From: Phenylobacterium sp.
GTDB lineage: Bacteria > Pseudomonadota > Alphaproteobacteria > Caulobacterales > Caulobacteraceae
Direction: 5' to 3'
Length of the DNA stretch: 56,165 nt
NCBI RefSeq assembly: GCF_004299445.1
Contig: NZ_SCTC01000001.1
Coordinates: 1-56,165 of the forward strand
Part shown: one piece after another, positions 1-8,608 of the stretch
How the letters are laid out: each line of letters starts with the position of its first letter
Numbering within the stretch: the first letter of the stretch is position 1
Notes under the pieces: model-generated
What the model was told of the DNA's origin: nothing
Seen by the model: only the letters and a program-made list of their open reading frames with translations
Database searches by the model: none
Program-made: the position numbers and the translations under genes

Positions 1-1072
1 TGACGCCGACCACATCCCTTACGCAGGCCATCTCGGTGTCGCCGGACCAGAAAGCCCCGGGCAGCGTGCGATCCGCCTCAAGGGCGTTGCTGCGCACATA
101 GTCCTCGCCCTTGAGATCGTAGACGCCCCGGACGAACTCGCGCCACCCGAGGATCTGGCGAACAAAGCCTTCAACGGCGTTCAGAGGCGCCCGGCCAGCG
201 CGGTACTCGGCCTCGGCTCGGCGGCAGATGTCGAGCGGATCCAGGAGGCCGATGTTCAGAGCCGCCGAGATGCGCGCATGCCAGAGGAACGGCTCTCCGC
301 CCTTCATGCTGTCCTGCCAGTCGCCGAAGTCCGGCAGGATATCGGCGATGAAGTGGGCGAGCAGCGACTGGGCTTCGGCGTGCGACGTAGCCCAACCAAA
401 CATCGCCGTATCGCCGAAGTGATCGGAGAACCGCGCTTCCACCAGCCGGATAACATCCTGGACCACAGGTCCCGGCGCGATCCGCAGCCGATCGGGCGGA
501 CGTACGGTGCGGGGCAGGCGCTTCCGGTTCTCGGCGTCGTAGTTCCAGCGCCCGCCGACGGGCTTGTCTCCGTCCATGAGCAGGCCGGTGCGTCGACGCA
601 TGTCACGGTAGAAGAATTCCATGCGAAGTTCTCGTCGATCGCGCGCCCAGGCCTCGAAGACAGGTCTAGGGCAGATGAACCGATCGTCCGGTCGAACCTC
701 CAGCGGGACCGGCGCCTGCAAGACAAGACTCTCGAAGGCGCGTGTCAGTCGATGTTCGCCGGGCTGGGTTGCGACGATCCGGTCGAGACCGCCGTCCTCC
801 AGCGCCCGCAGGACCTCTCCGGGGATATCCTGCGTGTTGTCCGGATCGTCGAGACGCACGTATCGAACATCCACGCCACGCTCGGAAAGCCTGTCGGCGA
901 AGCGGCGCATGGCGGCGAACACCAGGACCAGCTTCTGCTTGTGGTGTCGTACGTAGGTGGCTTCGGCCATCACTTCGGCCATCAGCACCCGATCCCCCGG
1001 GGCCAGATCCCGCAGGGCCGAGAGATTGTCGGAAAGCTGATCACCCAGGACCAGACGCAGCGTTCGGGGCAT
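1..1072 (-). CDS. Cryptochrome/photolyase-related protein, FeS-BCP type (3' part outside window)
   Basis: My own translation from ATG 1072 reads MPRTLRLVLGDQLSDNL at the start and stays open to base 1, so 357 codons are visible and the C-terminus is cut by the window edge. The N-terminal LVLGDQLS and the later EAEYRAGRAPLNAVEGFVRQILGWREF-like region (split here only for description) match deoxyribodipyrimidine photolyase-related proteins, which bind FAD and a second chromophore and repair UV lesions or sense light. A cysteine falls at residue 350 (codon 23-25), the position of the first [4Fe-4S] ligand I recall from Agrobacterium PhrB. The remaining ligands would lie outside the window. Family assignment is strong; repair versus signalling role cannot be told. 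Confidence 0.88.
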   Translation of the reverse strand, partial: MPRTLRLVLGDQLSDNLSALRDLAPGDRVLMAEVMAEATYVRHHKQKLVLVFAAMRRFADRLSERGVDVRYVRLDDPDNTQDIPGEVLRALEDGGLDRIVATQPGEHRLTRAFESLVLQAPVPLEVRPDDRFICPRPVFEAWARDRRELRMEFFYRDMRRRTGLLMDGDKPVGGRWNYDAENRKRLPRTVRPPDRLRIAPGPVVQDVIRLVEARFSDHFGDTAMFGWATSHAEAQSLLAHFIADILPDFGDWQDSMKGGEPFLWHARISAALNIGLLDPLDICRRAEAEYRAGRAPLNAVEGFVRQILGWREFVRGVYDLKGEDYVRSNALEADRTLPGAFWSGDTEMACVRDVVGV

Positions 1073-1103
1073 TCCGCATCTATCCCGGCTCTTGGGGCCA
1101 ACG

Positions 1104-1135
1104 AAAAGCGCCGCCGCAGTCTCCTGCGGCGGCGC
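1104..1135 (-). terminator. Rho-independent terminator of gdhA
   Basis: Perfect 12-bp inverted repeat, arms 1108-1119 and 1124-1135, around a 4-nt loop. On the minus strand the stem is followed by TTTT (1107-1104). It sits 24 nt beyond the gdhA stop codon and before the photolyase start, so it separates the two minus-strand genes. Confidence 0.85.
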
Positions 1136-1158
1136 CTCAATTCGAAAGGGTTTGACGC

Positions 1159-2517
1159 TTAGACGACCCCGAACGCCAGCATGGCGTCGGCGACCTTCTT
1201 GAAGCCCGCGATGTTCGCGCCCTTCACGTAGTCCGGCACCTTGGAGCCCGCGCGACCGCCGTACTCCAGGCAGGACGTGTGGATGCCCTGCATGATGTCT
1301 TGCAGCAGCCGTTGGAGCTCTTCTTCCTTCCACGAGATGCGGGCCGAGTTCTGGCTCATCTCGAGGCCCGACACCGCCACGCCGCCGGCGTTGGCCGCCT
1401 TGCCGGGCGCGTACAGGATCTGGGCGTCCTTGAAGACGTGCACGCCTTCCAGGTTGGTCGGCATGTTGGCGCCTTCAGACACGCCGATGCAGCCGTTCTT
1501 CACCAGGGTGCGCGCGTCGTCGCCCAGCAGTTCGTTCTGCGTCGCGCACGGCAGCGCCAGTTGGCAGGGCACGCCCCAGGGCGTCTTGCCGGCGTGGAAT
1601 TCCGAACCCTTGAACTCCTTGGCGTACTCGCTGATGCGGCCGCGACGCTTGTTCTTCAGGTCCTTCACCCAGTCGATCTTCGCCTGAGTCAGGCCCTCGG
1701 GGTCGTAGATGAAGCCTTCGGAATCCGAGAGCGTCAGCACCTTTCCGCCCAGCATCGTGACCTTCTCGGCGGCGTGGGTTGCGACGTTGCCCGAACCCGA
1801 GATCACCACCGTGTGGCCGGCGATGTCCTTGCCCTGGTTCTTGAGCATGTTCTGCAGGAAGTAGGTCGCGCCATAGCCGGTAGCCTCGGTGCGGATCAGC
1901 GAGCCGCCGTATTCCAGGCCCTTGCCGGTCAGCACGCCCGTGAACTCGTTGGTCAGGCGCTTGTACTGGCCGAACATGTAGCCGATCTCGCGAGCGCCCA
2001 CGCCGATATCGCCGGCCGGCACGTCGACGTCGGCGCCGATGTAGCGATAGAGCTCGGTCATCATGCTCTGGCAGAAGCGCATGACCTCGCCGTCCGACTT
2101 GCCCTTCGGATTGAAATTCGAGCCGCCCTTGCCGCCGCCCATGGGCAGGCCGGTCAGCGCATTCTTGAAGGTCTGTTCGAAGGCCAGGAACTTCAGCACG
2201 CTCTCGGTGACAGAGGGGTGGAAGCGGATGCCGCCCTTGTAAGGACCGATCGCGTTGTTGTTCTGAACGCGCCACGCCCGCTGGACGCGCACGTTCCCCT
2301 TGTCGTCCTGCCAGCAGACGCGGAAGCTGATCACCCGATCAGGTTCTGCGATCCGGCGCAGGATCTGGGCCTCGTGATACTTTTCCTTGTCCTGGATAAA
2401 CTCGAAGATGTCTTCGGCCACTTCCTGGACCGCCTGCACGAACTCCGGTTGCCCCGGATTGCGGCGCTTCACCCCTTCGATGAAGGTCGGAAGATCGACG
2501 TGATCGCTGACTGCCAT
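1159..2517 (-). CDS. gdhA: Glutamate dehydrogenase (NADP-type)
   Basis: Catalyses reductive amination of 2-oxoglutarate to glutamate in the cytoplasm, a route of ammonia assimilation. The protein is 452 residues, normal for the hexameric bacterial NADP enzyme. Residues 91-101 (GPYKGGIRFHP) and 125-132 (PMGGGKGG, with the catalytic lysine at K130) are the substrate-binding signatures, and ISGSGNVATHAAE further on is the Rossmann dinucleotide site. The start at 2517 (MAVSDHV) is preferred over an upstream in-frame ATG at 2544 because a GGGGGA Shine-Dalgarno lies just before it and it matches the usual family length. It is divergent from the acetolactate synthase gene and followed by its own terminator. 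Confidence 0.95.
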   Translation of the reverse strand: MAVSDHVDLPTFIEGVKRRNPGQPEFVQAVQEVAEDIFEFIQDKEKYHEAQILRRIAEPDRVISFRVCWQDDKGNVRVQRAWRVQNNNAIGPYKGGIRFHPSVTESVLKFLAFEQTFKNALTGLPMGGGKGGSNFNPKGKSDGEVMRFCQSMMTELYRYIGADVDVPAGDIGVGAREIGYMFGQYKRLTNEFTGVLTGKGLEYGGSLIRTEATGYGATYFLQNMLKNQGKDIAGHTVVISGSGNVATHAAEKVTMLGGKVLTLSDSEGFIYDPEGLTQAKIDWVKDLKNKRRGRISEYAKEFKGSEFHAGKTPWGVPCQLALPCATQNELLGDDARTLVKNGCIGVSEGANMPTNLEGVHVFKDAQILYAPGKAANAGGVAVSGLEMSQNSARISWKEEELQRLLQDIMQGIHTSCLEYGGRAGSKVPDYVKGANIAGFKKVADAMLAFGVV

Positions 2518-2661
2518 GTTTGAATCCCCCAATGTCCGGCGCACTCTCGCCCGGGCGTTTCCCGCGCAACCTTAGCGGCGAATTCGGTACGGTCTAACGC
2601 GAATTGCGGACGCACTCGCCTCTCAGACGTTTCGCCCTTCACAAGTCCTCGGAATTTGCGA

Positions 2662-2676
2662 CAACACGTTGTGTTG
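2662..2676. promoter_or_regulatory. Perfect 6-3-6 palindrome upstream of the acetolactate synthase gene
   Basis: CAACAC-GTT-GTGTTG is an exact inverted repeat ending 17 nt before the ATG at 2694, in the region between the divergent gdhA and acetolactate synthase genes. Its size and place fit a dimeric repressor operator. The regulator is unknown and the function is inferred. Confidence 0.35.
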
Positions 2677-2693
2677 GGATGGGGGCTATCAAA

Positions 2694-4340
2694 ATGACCA
2701 AGGCGTCTGATCTTTTCGTGCAGTGCCTGGAAGAGGAAGGCGTCGAGTACGTCTTCGGCGTCCCTGGCGAGGAGAACCTGGACTTTCTGGACAGCCTTTC
2801 GCGCTCCACGAAGATCAAGCTCATCCTGACGCGCCACGAACAGGGCGCGGGCTTCATGGCCGCCACCTACGGTAGGCACACCGGCAAGGCCGGGGTCTGC
2901 GTGGCCACCCTGGGCCCGGGCGCAACCAACTTTGTGACGGCTGCGGCCTATGCCCAGCTGGGCGGCATGCCGATGATGATGATCACCGGCCAGAAGCCCA
3001 TCAAGAAGTCCAAGCAGGGTCGGTTCCAGATCCTGGACGTGGTCGACATGATGAAGCCGATCACCAAGTACACCCATCAACTGGCCTCGGCGGACAACAT
3101 CCCGTCGCGGATCCGCGAGGCGTTCCGCCTGGCGCAGGAAGAAAAGCCGGGCGCCGTCCACCTGGAATTCCCTGAGGACGTGGCCGACGAGGACACCGAC
3201 TCCCTGCCCCTGGCCAAGAGCAACGCCCGCCGCCCGGTGGCCGACGAGAAGTCGATCCGCGCCGCGGCCAAGCGCATCGAGCAGGCCAAGGCCCCGATCC
3301 TGGTGATCGGCGCCGGCGCGAACCGCACCATGACCAGCCGGATGCTCACCCAGTTCATCGAGAAGACGGGCATCCCCTTCGTCTCGACACAGCTGGGCAA
3401 GGGCGTTGTCGACGAAACAAGCCCCAAGTTCATGGGCTGTGCGGCGCTCTCGGCCGGCGACTTCGTGCACCGCGCCATCGGCGCGTCGGACCTGATCATC
3501 AACGTCGGCCACGACGTGATCGAAAAGCCGCCATTCTTCATGCAACGCGGCGGCTCGGAGGTGATCCACATCAACTTCCGCTCGGCCGAGGTCGATCCGG
3601 TCTACTTCCCGCAGTACGAGGTGATCGGCGACATCGGCAACGCAATCTGGCAGATCAAGGAAGACATCCTGCCCCAAGCGGGTTGGGACTTCTCGGCCAT
3701 GTACAAGGCCCGCGCCGCCGAGGTGGAGCACGCGGCCAAGTACGACACCGACCAGCGCTTCCCGATCTACCCGCAGTACCTGGTGAAGCAGATCCGCGAA
3801 GCGATGCCGGACGACGGCATTATCTGCCTCGACAATGGCGTCTATAAAATCTGGTTCGCCCGCAACTACGCGGCGCGGCGCCCCAACACCGTTCTGCTGG
3901 ACAATGCGCTGGCGACCATGGGCGCGGGCCTGCCGTCGGCCATGGCCTCGTCGATGGTCTACCCGGACCGCAAGGTCATGGCGATCTGCGGCGACGGCGG
4001 CTTCATGATGAACAGCCAGGAGATGGAGACCGCCGTCCGCCTGAAGCTGAACATCACCGTGCTGATCCTGAACGACAACAGCTACGGCATGATCCGCTGG
4101 AAGCAGGCGAACATGGGCTTCAAGGATTGGGGGCTGACCTACGGCAACCCGGACTTCGTCGCCTACGCCAAGTCGTACGGCGCCAACGGATTCCGCGTCG
4201 AGTCGGCGGCCGCGCTGCCCCAGCTTCTTCGTAGCTGCCTCGACACGCCTGGGGTCAACCTGATCGACTGCCCGGTCGATTACTCCGACAACGACCTCAT
4301 CCTGAACCGCCAGATCAAGGAACTCAGCGCGGCCATCTAG
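2694..4340 (+). CDS. Acetolactate synthase large-subunit-like ThDP enzyme
   Basis: Thiamine-diphosphate enzyme of the AHAS/POX family, 548 residues, predicted to condense two pyruvates to 2-acetolactate. The N-terminal ThDP domain has VFGVPGEENLDFLDSL and the catalytic-glutamate region LTRHEQGAGFMAATYGR. The C-terminal ThDP-binding motif starts with GDGGFMMN near residue 433 and ends NDNSYGMIRW. No small-subunit gene lies nearby, and the partner gene is an aldehyde dehydrogenase, which points to a catabolic or stand-alone enzyme rather than the biosynthetic IlvB. The start at 2694 (MTKASDLF) follows a GGGGG run 8 nt upstream. An in-frame ATG at 2604 would add 30 unconserved residues. Exact substrate is uncertain. 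Confidence 0.88.
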   Translation: MTKASDLFVQCLEEEGVEYVFGVPGEENLDFLDSLSRSTKIKLILTRHEQGAGFMAATYGRHTGKAGVCVATLGPGATNFVTAAAYAQLGGMPMMMITGQKPIKKSKQGRFQILDVVDMMKPITKYTHQLASADNIPSRIREAFRLAQEEKPGAVHLEFPEDVADEDTDSLPLAKSNARRPVADEKSIRAAAKRIEQAKAPILVIGAGANRTMTSRMLTQFIEKTGIPFVSTQLGKGVVDETSPKFMGCAALSAGDFVHRAIGASDLIINVGHDVIEKPPFFMQRGGSEVIHINFRSAEVDPVYFPQYEVIGDIGNAIWQIKEDILPQAGWDFSAMYKARAAEVEHAAKYDTDQRFPIYPQYLVKQIREAMPDDGIICLDNGVYKIWFARNYAARRPNTVLLDNALATMGAGLPSAMASSMVYPDRKVMAICGDGGFMMNSQEMETAVRLKLNITVLILNDNSYGMIRWKQANMGFKDWGLTYGNPDFVAYAKSYGANGFRVESAAALPQLLRSCLDTPGVNLIDCPVDYSDNDLILNRQIKELSAAI

Positions 4341-4363
4341 GCGCGGACGCCAAGGACACCGAC

Positions 4364-5797
4364 ATGACCGCGCTACGGGATTCCTATCCCCTCTACCTGG
4401 CCAACGAGGCCCAGACCCCGAACCTCGATCTCGAGGTGACGGACAAATACACCGGCAAGGTCGCCACGCGTGTCGCGCTGGCGAACGCCAAGATCATCGA
4501 CGCCGGCATCGCCGCCACCGTCGAGGCGGCCGAGCCGATGGCTCGGATGCCGGCCTACGCGCGCCAGGACGTGCTGGCGCACTGCGTCAAGCGCTTCCAG
4601 GAGCGGTTCGAGGAACTGGCCTATGCCCTGTGCATCGAGGCCGGCAAGCCGATCCGCGACGCGCGGGGCGAAGTCACCCGACTGATCGACACCTTCCGCA
4701 TCGCGGCGGAAGAAAGCGTGCGGATGACGGGCGAGGTCCAGCCGCTCGATATCTCACCACGGGCCAAGGGCTATCAGGGCATGTGGAAGCGGGTGCCGAT
4801 CGGGCCCTGCTCGTTCATCAGCCCCTTCAACTTTCCGCTGAACCTGGCGGCCCACAAGATCGCGCCGGCGATCGCGGTGGGCTGTCCGTTCGTGATGAAG
4901 CCCGCCTCGCGCACGCCGCTGGGCGCCATCATCATCGGCGAGGTGCTGGCCGAGACCGATCTGCCCAAGGGCGCGTTCTCGATCCTGCCGGCGCAGCGCG
5001 ACGGAGCCGACCTGTTCACGACGGACGAACGCCTCAAGCTCCTCAGCTTCACCGGATCTCCGGGCGTGGGCTGGGACCTGAAGGCCCGGGCCGGCAAGAA
5101 GAAGGTGGTGCTGGAACTGGGCGGCAACGCCGCCGTGGTCGTCGACGCCGACACCGATCTGGACGACGCGGTCGAGCGGATCATCTTCGGCGCCTTCTAC
5201 CAGTCGGGCCAGTCGTGCATCGGCGTCCAACGGATCATCATCCACGCCTCGATCTACGACGAACTCAAGGACCGCCTGGTCGCCAAGACCAAGACCTTGA
5301 TCGCGGGCGATCCGCGCGAGGAAGCCACCTTCGTCGGCCCGATGATCGACGTGAAGGAGGCCGCACGGTTGGACAGCTGGATCCAGGCCGCGGTGGCCGA
5401 CGGCGCCACGTTGCTGGTAGGCGGCAAGCGCGAAGGCGCGATGCTGGAAGCCACCCTTCTGGAAGGCGTGGGCCGCAAGGCTGCGCTCTATGCCGAAGAG
5501 GCGTTCGGACCGGTGGCCATCCTGTCGAAGTTCACCGACTTCAAGGATGCGCTGGCCGAGGTGAACGATTCGAAGTTCGGTCTGCAGACCGGCGTCTTCA
5601 CGCGCGACCTCTACAAGATGCTCGAAGCGTGGGACCATCTCGACGTGGGCGGAGTCGTGATCGGCGACGTCCCCAGCTACCGGGTCGACAACATGCCCTA
5701 CGGCGGGGTGAAGGACTCGGGGCTTGGCCGGGAGGGCGTCAGGTTTGCGATGGAGGACATGACGGAAATTCGCAATCTCGTCATCCGTCGCCGCTGA
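4364..5797 (+). CDS. Aldehyde dehydrogenase (NAD(P)+-dependent)
   Basis: 477-residue member of the ALDH superfamily that oxidises an aldehyde to the acid or acyl product. FISPFNFPLNLAAHK near the middle, the glycine motif FTGSPGVGW, general-base E251 in ELGGNAA and nucleophile C285 in SGQSCIGV are all present, so it should be active. It starts 23 nt after the acetolactate synthase stop codon and is almost certainly co-transcribed with it. The pair may process pyruvate-derived keto-acids or aldehydes, but the substrate cannot be read from sequence. Confidence 0.92.
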   Translation: MTALRDSYPLYLANEAQTPNLDLEVTDKYTGKVATRVALANAKIIDAGIAATVEAAEPMARMPAYARQDVLAHCVKRFQERFEELAYALCIEAGKPIRDARGEVTRLIDTFRIAAEESVRMTGEVQPLDISPRAKGYQGMWKRVPIGPCSFISPFNFPLNLAAHKIAPAIAVGCPFVMKPASRTPLGAIIIGEVLAETDLPKGAFSILPAQRDGADLFTTDERLKLLSFTGSPGVGWDLKARAGKKKVVLELGGNAAVVVDADTDLDDAVERIIFGAFYQSGQSCIGVQRIIIHASIYDELKDRLVAKTKTLIAGDPREEATFVGPMIDVKEAARLDSWIQAAVADGATLLVGGKREGAMLEATLLEGVGRKAALYAEEAFGPVAILSKFTDFKDALAEVNDSKFGLQTGVFTRDLYKMLEAWDHLDVGGVVIGDVPSYRVDNMPYGGVKDSGLGREGVRFAMEDMTEIRNLVIRRR

Positions 5798-5847
5798 GCT
5801 TGCGTATCTGACATGGGACGGTGCGCGCTGCTTGGGGAGGCGGCTTG

Positions 5848-6681
5848 GTGTTGACGATCGCGCAGATCACTGACCTGCACGTGACGACAGACAAAGATCC
5901 GCTGAATCAGCAGCGGAACGAAGAACGTTTGCGTCAAGTCATGCGGGCGATTCACGAGTTGCGTCCGCGGCCCGTGGCCATTGTCGCGAGCGGCGACCTG
6001 GTCGACCGCGGCGAACGCGAGGAATACCTCGAGCTGGAACGCCTCATGGCGGAGAGCGAGATTCCGATATTCTACGCCGTGGGCAATCATGACAGCCGTG
6101 AGGGCTTCCTGTCGGTGTTCTCGGGGCCGGGCGCCCAGACCGACGCCAACGGATACATCCAGTACGCGGTCGATTTCGGCCCCATGCGGATGGTTGTGTG
6201 CGACACGCTGGAAGGGCCCAACCACGGTGACTATGACGAGGCGCGGGCGGCCTGGCTTGCCGAGACGCTGGATGCCGAGCCCAACAAGCCCACCGCCGTG
6301 ATCCTCCACCATCCGCCGATCCCGAGCGGCATCCAGTGGATGGACCCCGACCCGGATTCTCCCTGGATCGGCCGCCTCGCCCAAGTTCTGAAGGGCCGTG
6401 ACCAGGTCCAGGTCCTGATGTGCGGCCATATCCACAGAGCGTTCACCGGCCTGTTCGCGGGGCACGTTCTGTCGGCGGCGCCCGCGACCTCGATCCAGCT
6501 GACCCTCGATCTTACCGAGGTCGATATGCATGTGCCCGACGGCCGCGAAATCCTGGTGGAGGAGCCGCCGGCGTTCGCGCTCCTGATGTGCCACGCCGGC
6601 CACCTGACCACCCACACCTGCCAAGCCGGCGACTACACGCCCGCCGTGACCTACAACTTCCCCTTCCGAACCCTCGCCTGA
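5848..6681 (+). CDS. Class III cyclic-nucleotide phosphodiesterase (CpdA-like metallophosphoesterase)
   Basis: Calcineurin-fold metallophosphoesterase of 277 residues. The metal-ligand series is complete: D9-L-H11 (QITDLH), SGDLVDRG, GNHDSR, LHHPP and CGHIHRAF, in the order found in E. coli CpdA, which hydrolyses cAMP. The start is set at GTG 5848 because a GGGGAGG Shine-Dalgarno lies 7 nt upstream and the family begins at LTIAQITDLH; an in-frame GTG at 5821 would lie upstream of that site. The next gene, 3 nt downstream, encodes a nucleotide cyclase, so synthesis and breakdown of the same messenger appear to share one transcript. That context supports a cAMP or cGMP substrate. Confidence 0.85.
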   Translation: MLTIAQITDLHVTTDKDPLNQQRNEERLRQVMRAIHELRPRPVAIVASGDLVDRGEREEYLELERLMAESEIPIFYAVGNHDSREGFLSVFSGPGAQTDANGYIQYAVDFGPMRMVVCDTLEGPNHGDYDEARAAWLAETLDAEPNKPTAVILHHPPIPSGIQWMDPDPDSPWIGRLAQVLKGRDQVQVLMCGHIHRAFTGLFAGHVLSAAPATSIQLTLDLTEVDMHVPDGREILVEEPPAFALLMCHAGHLTTHTCQAGDYTPAVTYNFPFRTLA

Positions 6682-6684
6682 TCC

Positions 6685-8550
6685 ATGCCGGGAGACACCA
6701 AGCGCCGGGGCCCCATGAACCTGCTGCTAGGCGCGGTGCGTCGCCTGCGGGAGGCCGGTGGGAAATTCTGGGCCGATGTGCTGGTGTTGGGGCTGGCCGC
6801 CGCCGCCGCCACGGTCGCTGCGCTCTGGATGGGCAGCACCACTCCGGTCCGGTTCGTTGAGAACCTGACCTCCGACCTGCGCATCGCGACGGCCGCTCCG
6901 GCCGTCCAGTCGAAGTTCGTGATCATCAAGATCGACGACGACGCGCTGAACGCCATGAGCGAGTCCTCGCCCTGCAAATGCCTGTCGCCGATCGACAAGG
7001 CCTGGCTTGGCGACCTGATCGCGACTCTGGACTCCAAGGGCATCAAGGCCGTGGCCGTGGACTACCTCCTCGACACCTGGAGTTCGCCTGAGGAGTTCGC
7101 CGATTTCCAGGCCCGGATCGAGCCGGTCAAGGCCCCTATCGTTGCCGCTGTCGACCCTCAGCGAACGCCGGGCGTCGACTTTCCGGTGGCCAAGAAGCTG
7201 GTTTATGCTGACGCCCGCGCGCTGATCGGCGTGGACTATGACGACGTCATCCGCCGCTACGACCCCCTGCCCGGCAAGGTTCCGGCCCTGGCCACCGCCA
7301 CCGGCATGGTCGCCGAGGGCTATAAGCCCACCAAGCGTGAGTTCGAGATCCGCTATCGCCGGGCCGACCCATCGGTGAAGGCCGAGAACACCGGAGCTAT
7401 CGCGCCGTCCTACTCGGCAGCCTTCGTGGCCTTCCTGCCCGACGCGTTCTTCAAGGACAAGATCGCCTTCATCGGGCGCGTGACGCGCTCGGCCACCGCC
7501 GACGCGACCACGCTCAAGGACGACATGCACACGACCCCGATGCGGTTCATGGCCGGTCACTACGACGGCACGCCGGGCGTCGAGGTGCACGTGCACGCGC
7601 TGTCGCAGATGCTGGCGGGCGACCGCATCAAGAGACCCGGCATCGTGCTGAGCGCCCTGCTGGTGTTCGCGACCGCGGTGGGCGGCGCCCTGCTCGGCCG
7701 TTCCACCCAACGCTGGCTGATCTCGATCGCCATTCTGCTGGTCAGCATCGGCGTCTACGGCGTGGGATCGTGGTTGGCCTACCAGCAACTGGCCTGGATG
7801 GCGCCGATGACCACGCCGGCCATCGGGTTCGGCCTCAGCTTCTTCCTCATGAGCCGTCTGGCCGCGGCCGAACTGCAGACCCAGAGAGCGTTCTATTCCT
7901 CCACCCTTGAGCGCTATCTGGCGCCCCAGGTCATCGACCGCATGGTCGACGGCCAGGAGGAGGTGAAGATCGGGGCCGAAGAGCGCGAGATCACCGTGAT
8001 GATCTCCGATCTGGAGAACTTCTCGAACCTGGTGGCCAGCCTGCCGCTGGAGACGTTCGAAGGCGTGATCAACGAGTACTTCGACGGGGTGATCGACATC
8101 CTGTGGAAGCACGAGGCCATGATCGACAAGATGACCGGCGACGGCATCATCGCGATCTTCGGCGCACCCGTGCCCTCGACCGACCACGCCGACCGCGCCA
8201 TCGCCTGCGCCCGGGAGATCGACCTCTACGCGCTCGACATCCGCAAGAAGATGATCGAGCGCGGGATCAACTTCGGATACACGCGCATGGGCCTGTCGTC
8301 GGGCATCGGCCTCGTGGGCAACTTCGGCGGTGAGCGGCGGTTCAACTACACCGCCTACGGTGAGGTCGTCGTCATCGCGGCGCGGCTCGAGGCGGCCAAC
8401 AAGACGTTCGGCACCCGTATCCTGTTCAGCGCCGACACATTGAAACTCGCCAAGGTCACCGTTCCGATCGAGGCCGTGGGCGAGATCGATCTCAAGGGCG
8501 TGCCGGTGCCAATCCCGGCCTATACGACCCCGACAGACGCCGCCGTCTGA
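6685..8550 (+). CDS. CHASE2-domain adenylate/guanylate cyclase
   Basis: 621-residue membrane sensor-cyclase. An N-terminal membrane helix (about 30-50) is followed by a periplasmic CHASE2 sensor domain (about 60-310), three membrane helices (about 312-395) and a cytoplasmic class III nucleotide cyclase domain (about 430-615). Metal-binding aspartates D442 (ISDLENFS) and D486 (MTGDGIIAIFG), purine-site K482 and transition-state R567 are present. However, the motif normally read as GDxVNxAARLE is GEVVVIAARLE here: the purine-selecting Asp is E560 and the transition-state Asn is V563. Activity may therefore be low or altered. It follows the CpdA-like gene by 3 nt. Start M1 is kept; M11 at 6715 is possible. 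Confidence 0.9.
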   Translation: MPGDTKRRGPMNLLLGAVRRLREAGGKFWADVLVLGLAAAAATVAALWMGSTTPVRFVENLTSDLRIATAAPAVQSKFVIIKIDDDALNAMSESSPCKCLSPIDKAWLGDLIATLDSKGIKAVAVDYLLDTWSSPEEFADFQARIEPVKAPIVAAVDPQRTPGVDFPVAKKLVYADARALIGVDYDDVIRRYDPLPGKVPALATATGMVAEGYKPTKREFEIRYRRADPSVKAENTGAIAPSYSAAFVAFLPDAFFKDKIAFIGRVTRSATADATTLKDDMHTTPMRFMAGHYDGTPGVEVHVHALSQMLAGDRIKRPGIVLSALLVFATAVGGALLGRSTQRWLISIAILLVSIGVYGVGSWLAYQQLAWMAPMTTPAIGFGLSFFLMSRLAAAELQTQRAFYSSTLERYLAPQVIDRMVDGQEEVKIGAEEREITVMISDLENFSNLVASLPLETFEGVINEYFDGVIDILWKHEAMIDKMTGDGIIAIFGAPVPSTDHADRAIACAREIDLYALDIRKKMIERGINFGYTRMGLSSGIGLVGNFGGERRFNYTAYGEVVVIAARLEAANKTFGTRILFSADTLKLAKVTVPIEAVGEIDLKGVPVPIPAYTTPTDAAV

Positions 8551-8576
8551 TCCCGAGCTGCATAACGAAACTTGAC

Positions 8577-8607
8577 GGTACCGATATGGCGTGAGCCTAT
8601 GGATACC
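8577..8607. promoter_or_regulatory. Imperfect palindrome at the TetR gene start, candidate autoregulatory operator
   Basis: Left half 8577-8589 (GGTACCGATATGG) and right half 8596-8607 (CCTATGGATACC) form an imperfect inverted repeat separated by 6 nt. It ends one base before the ATG at 8609 and follows a TTGACG hexamer (8572-8577). This is where a TetR-family repressor would bind to control itself and the coupled SDR gene. Function is inferred from position and symmetry. Confidence 0.35.
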
Positions 8608-8608
8608 C

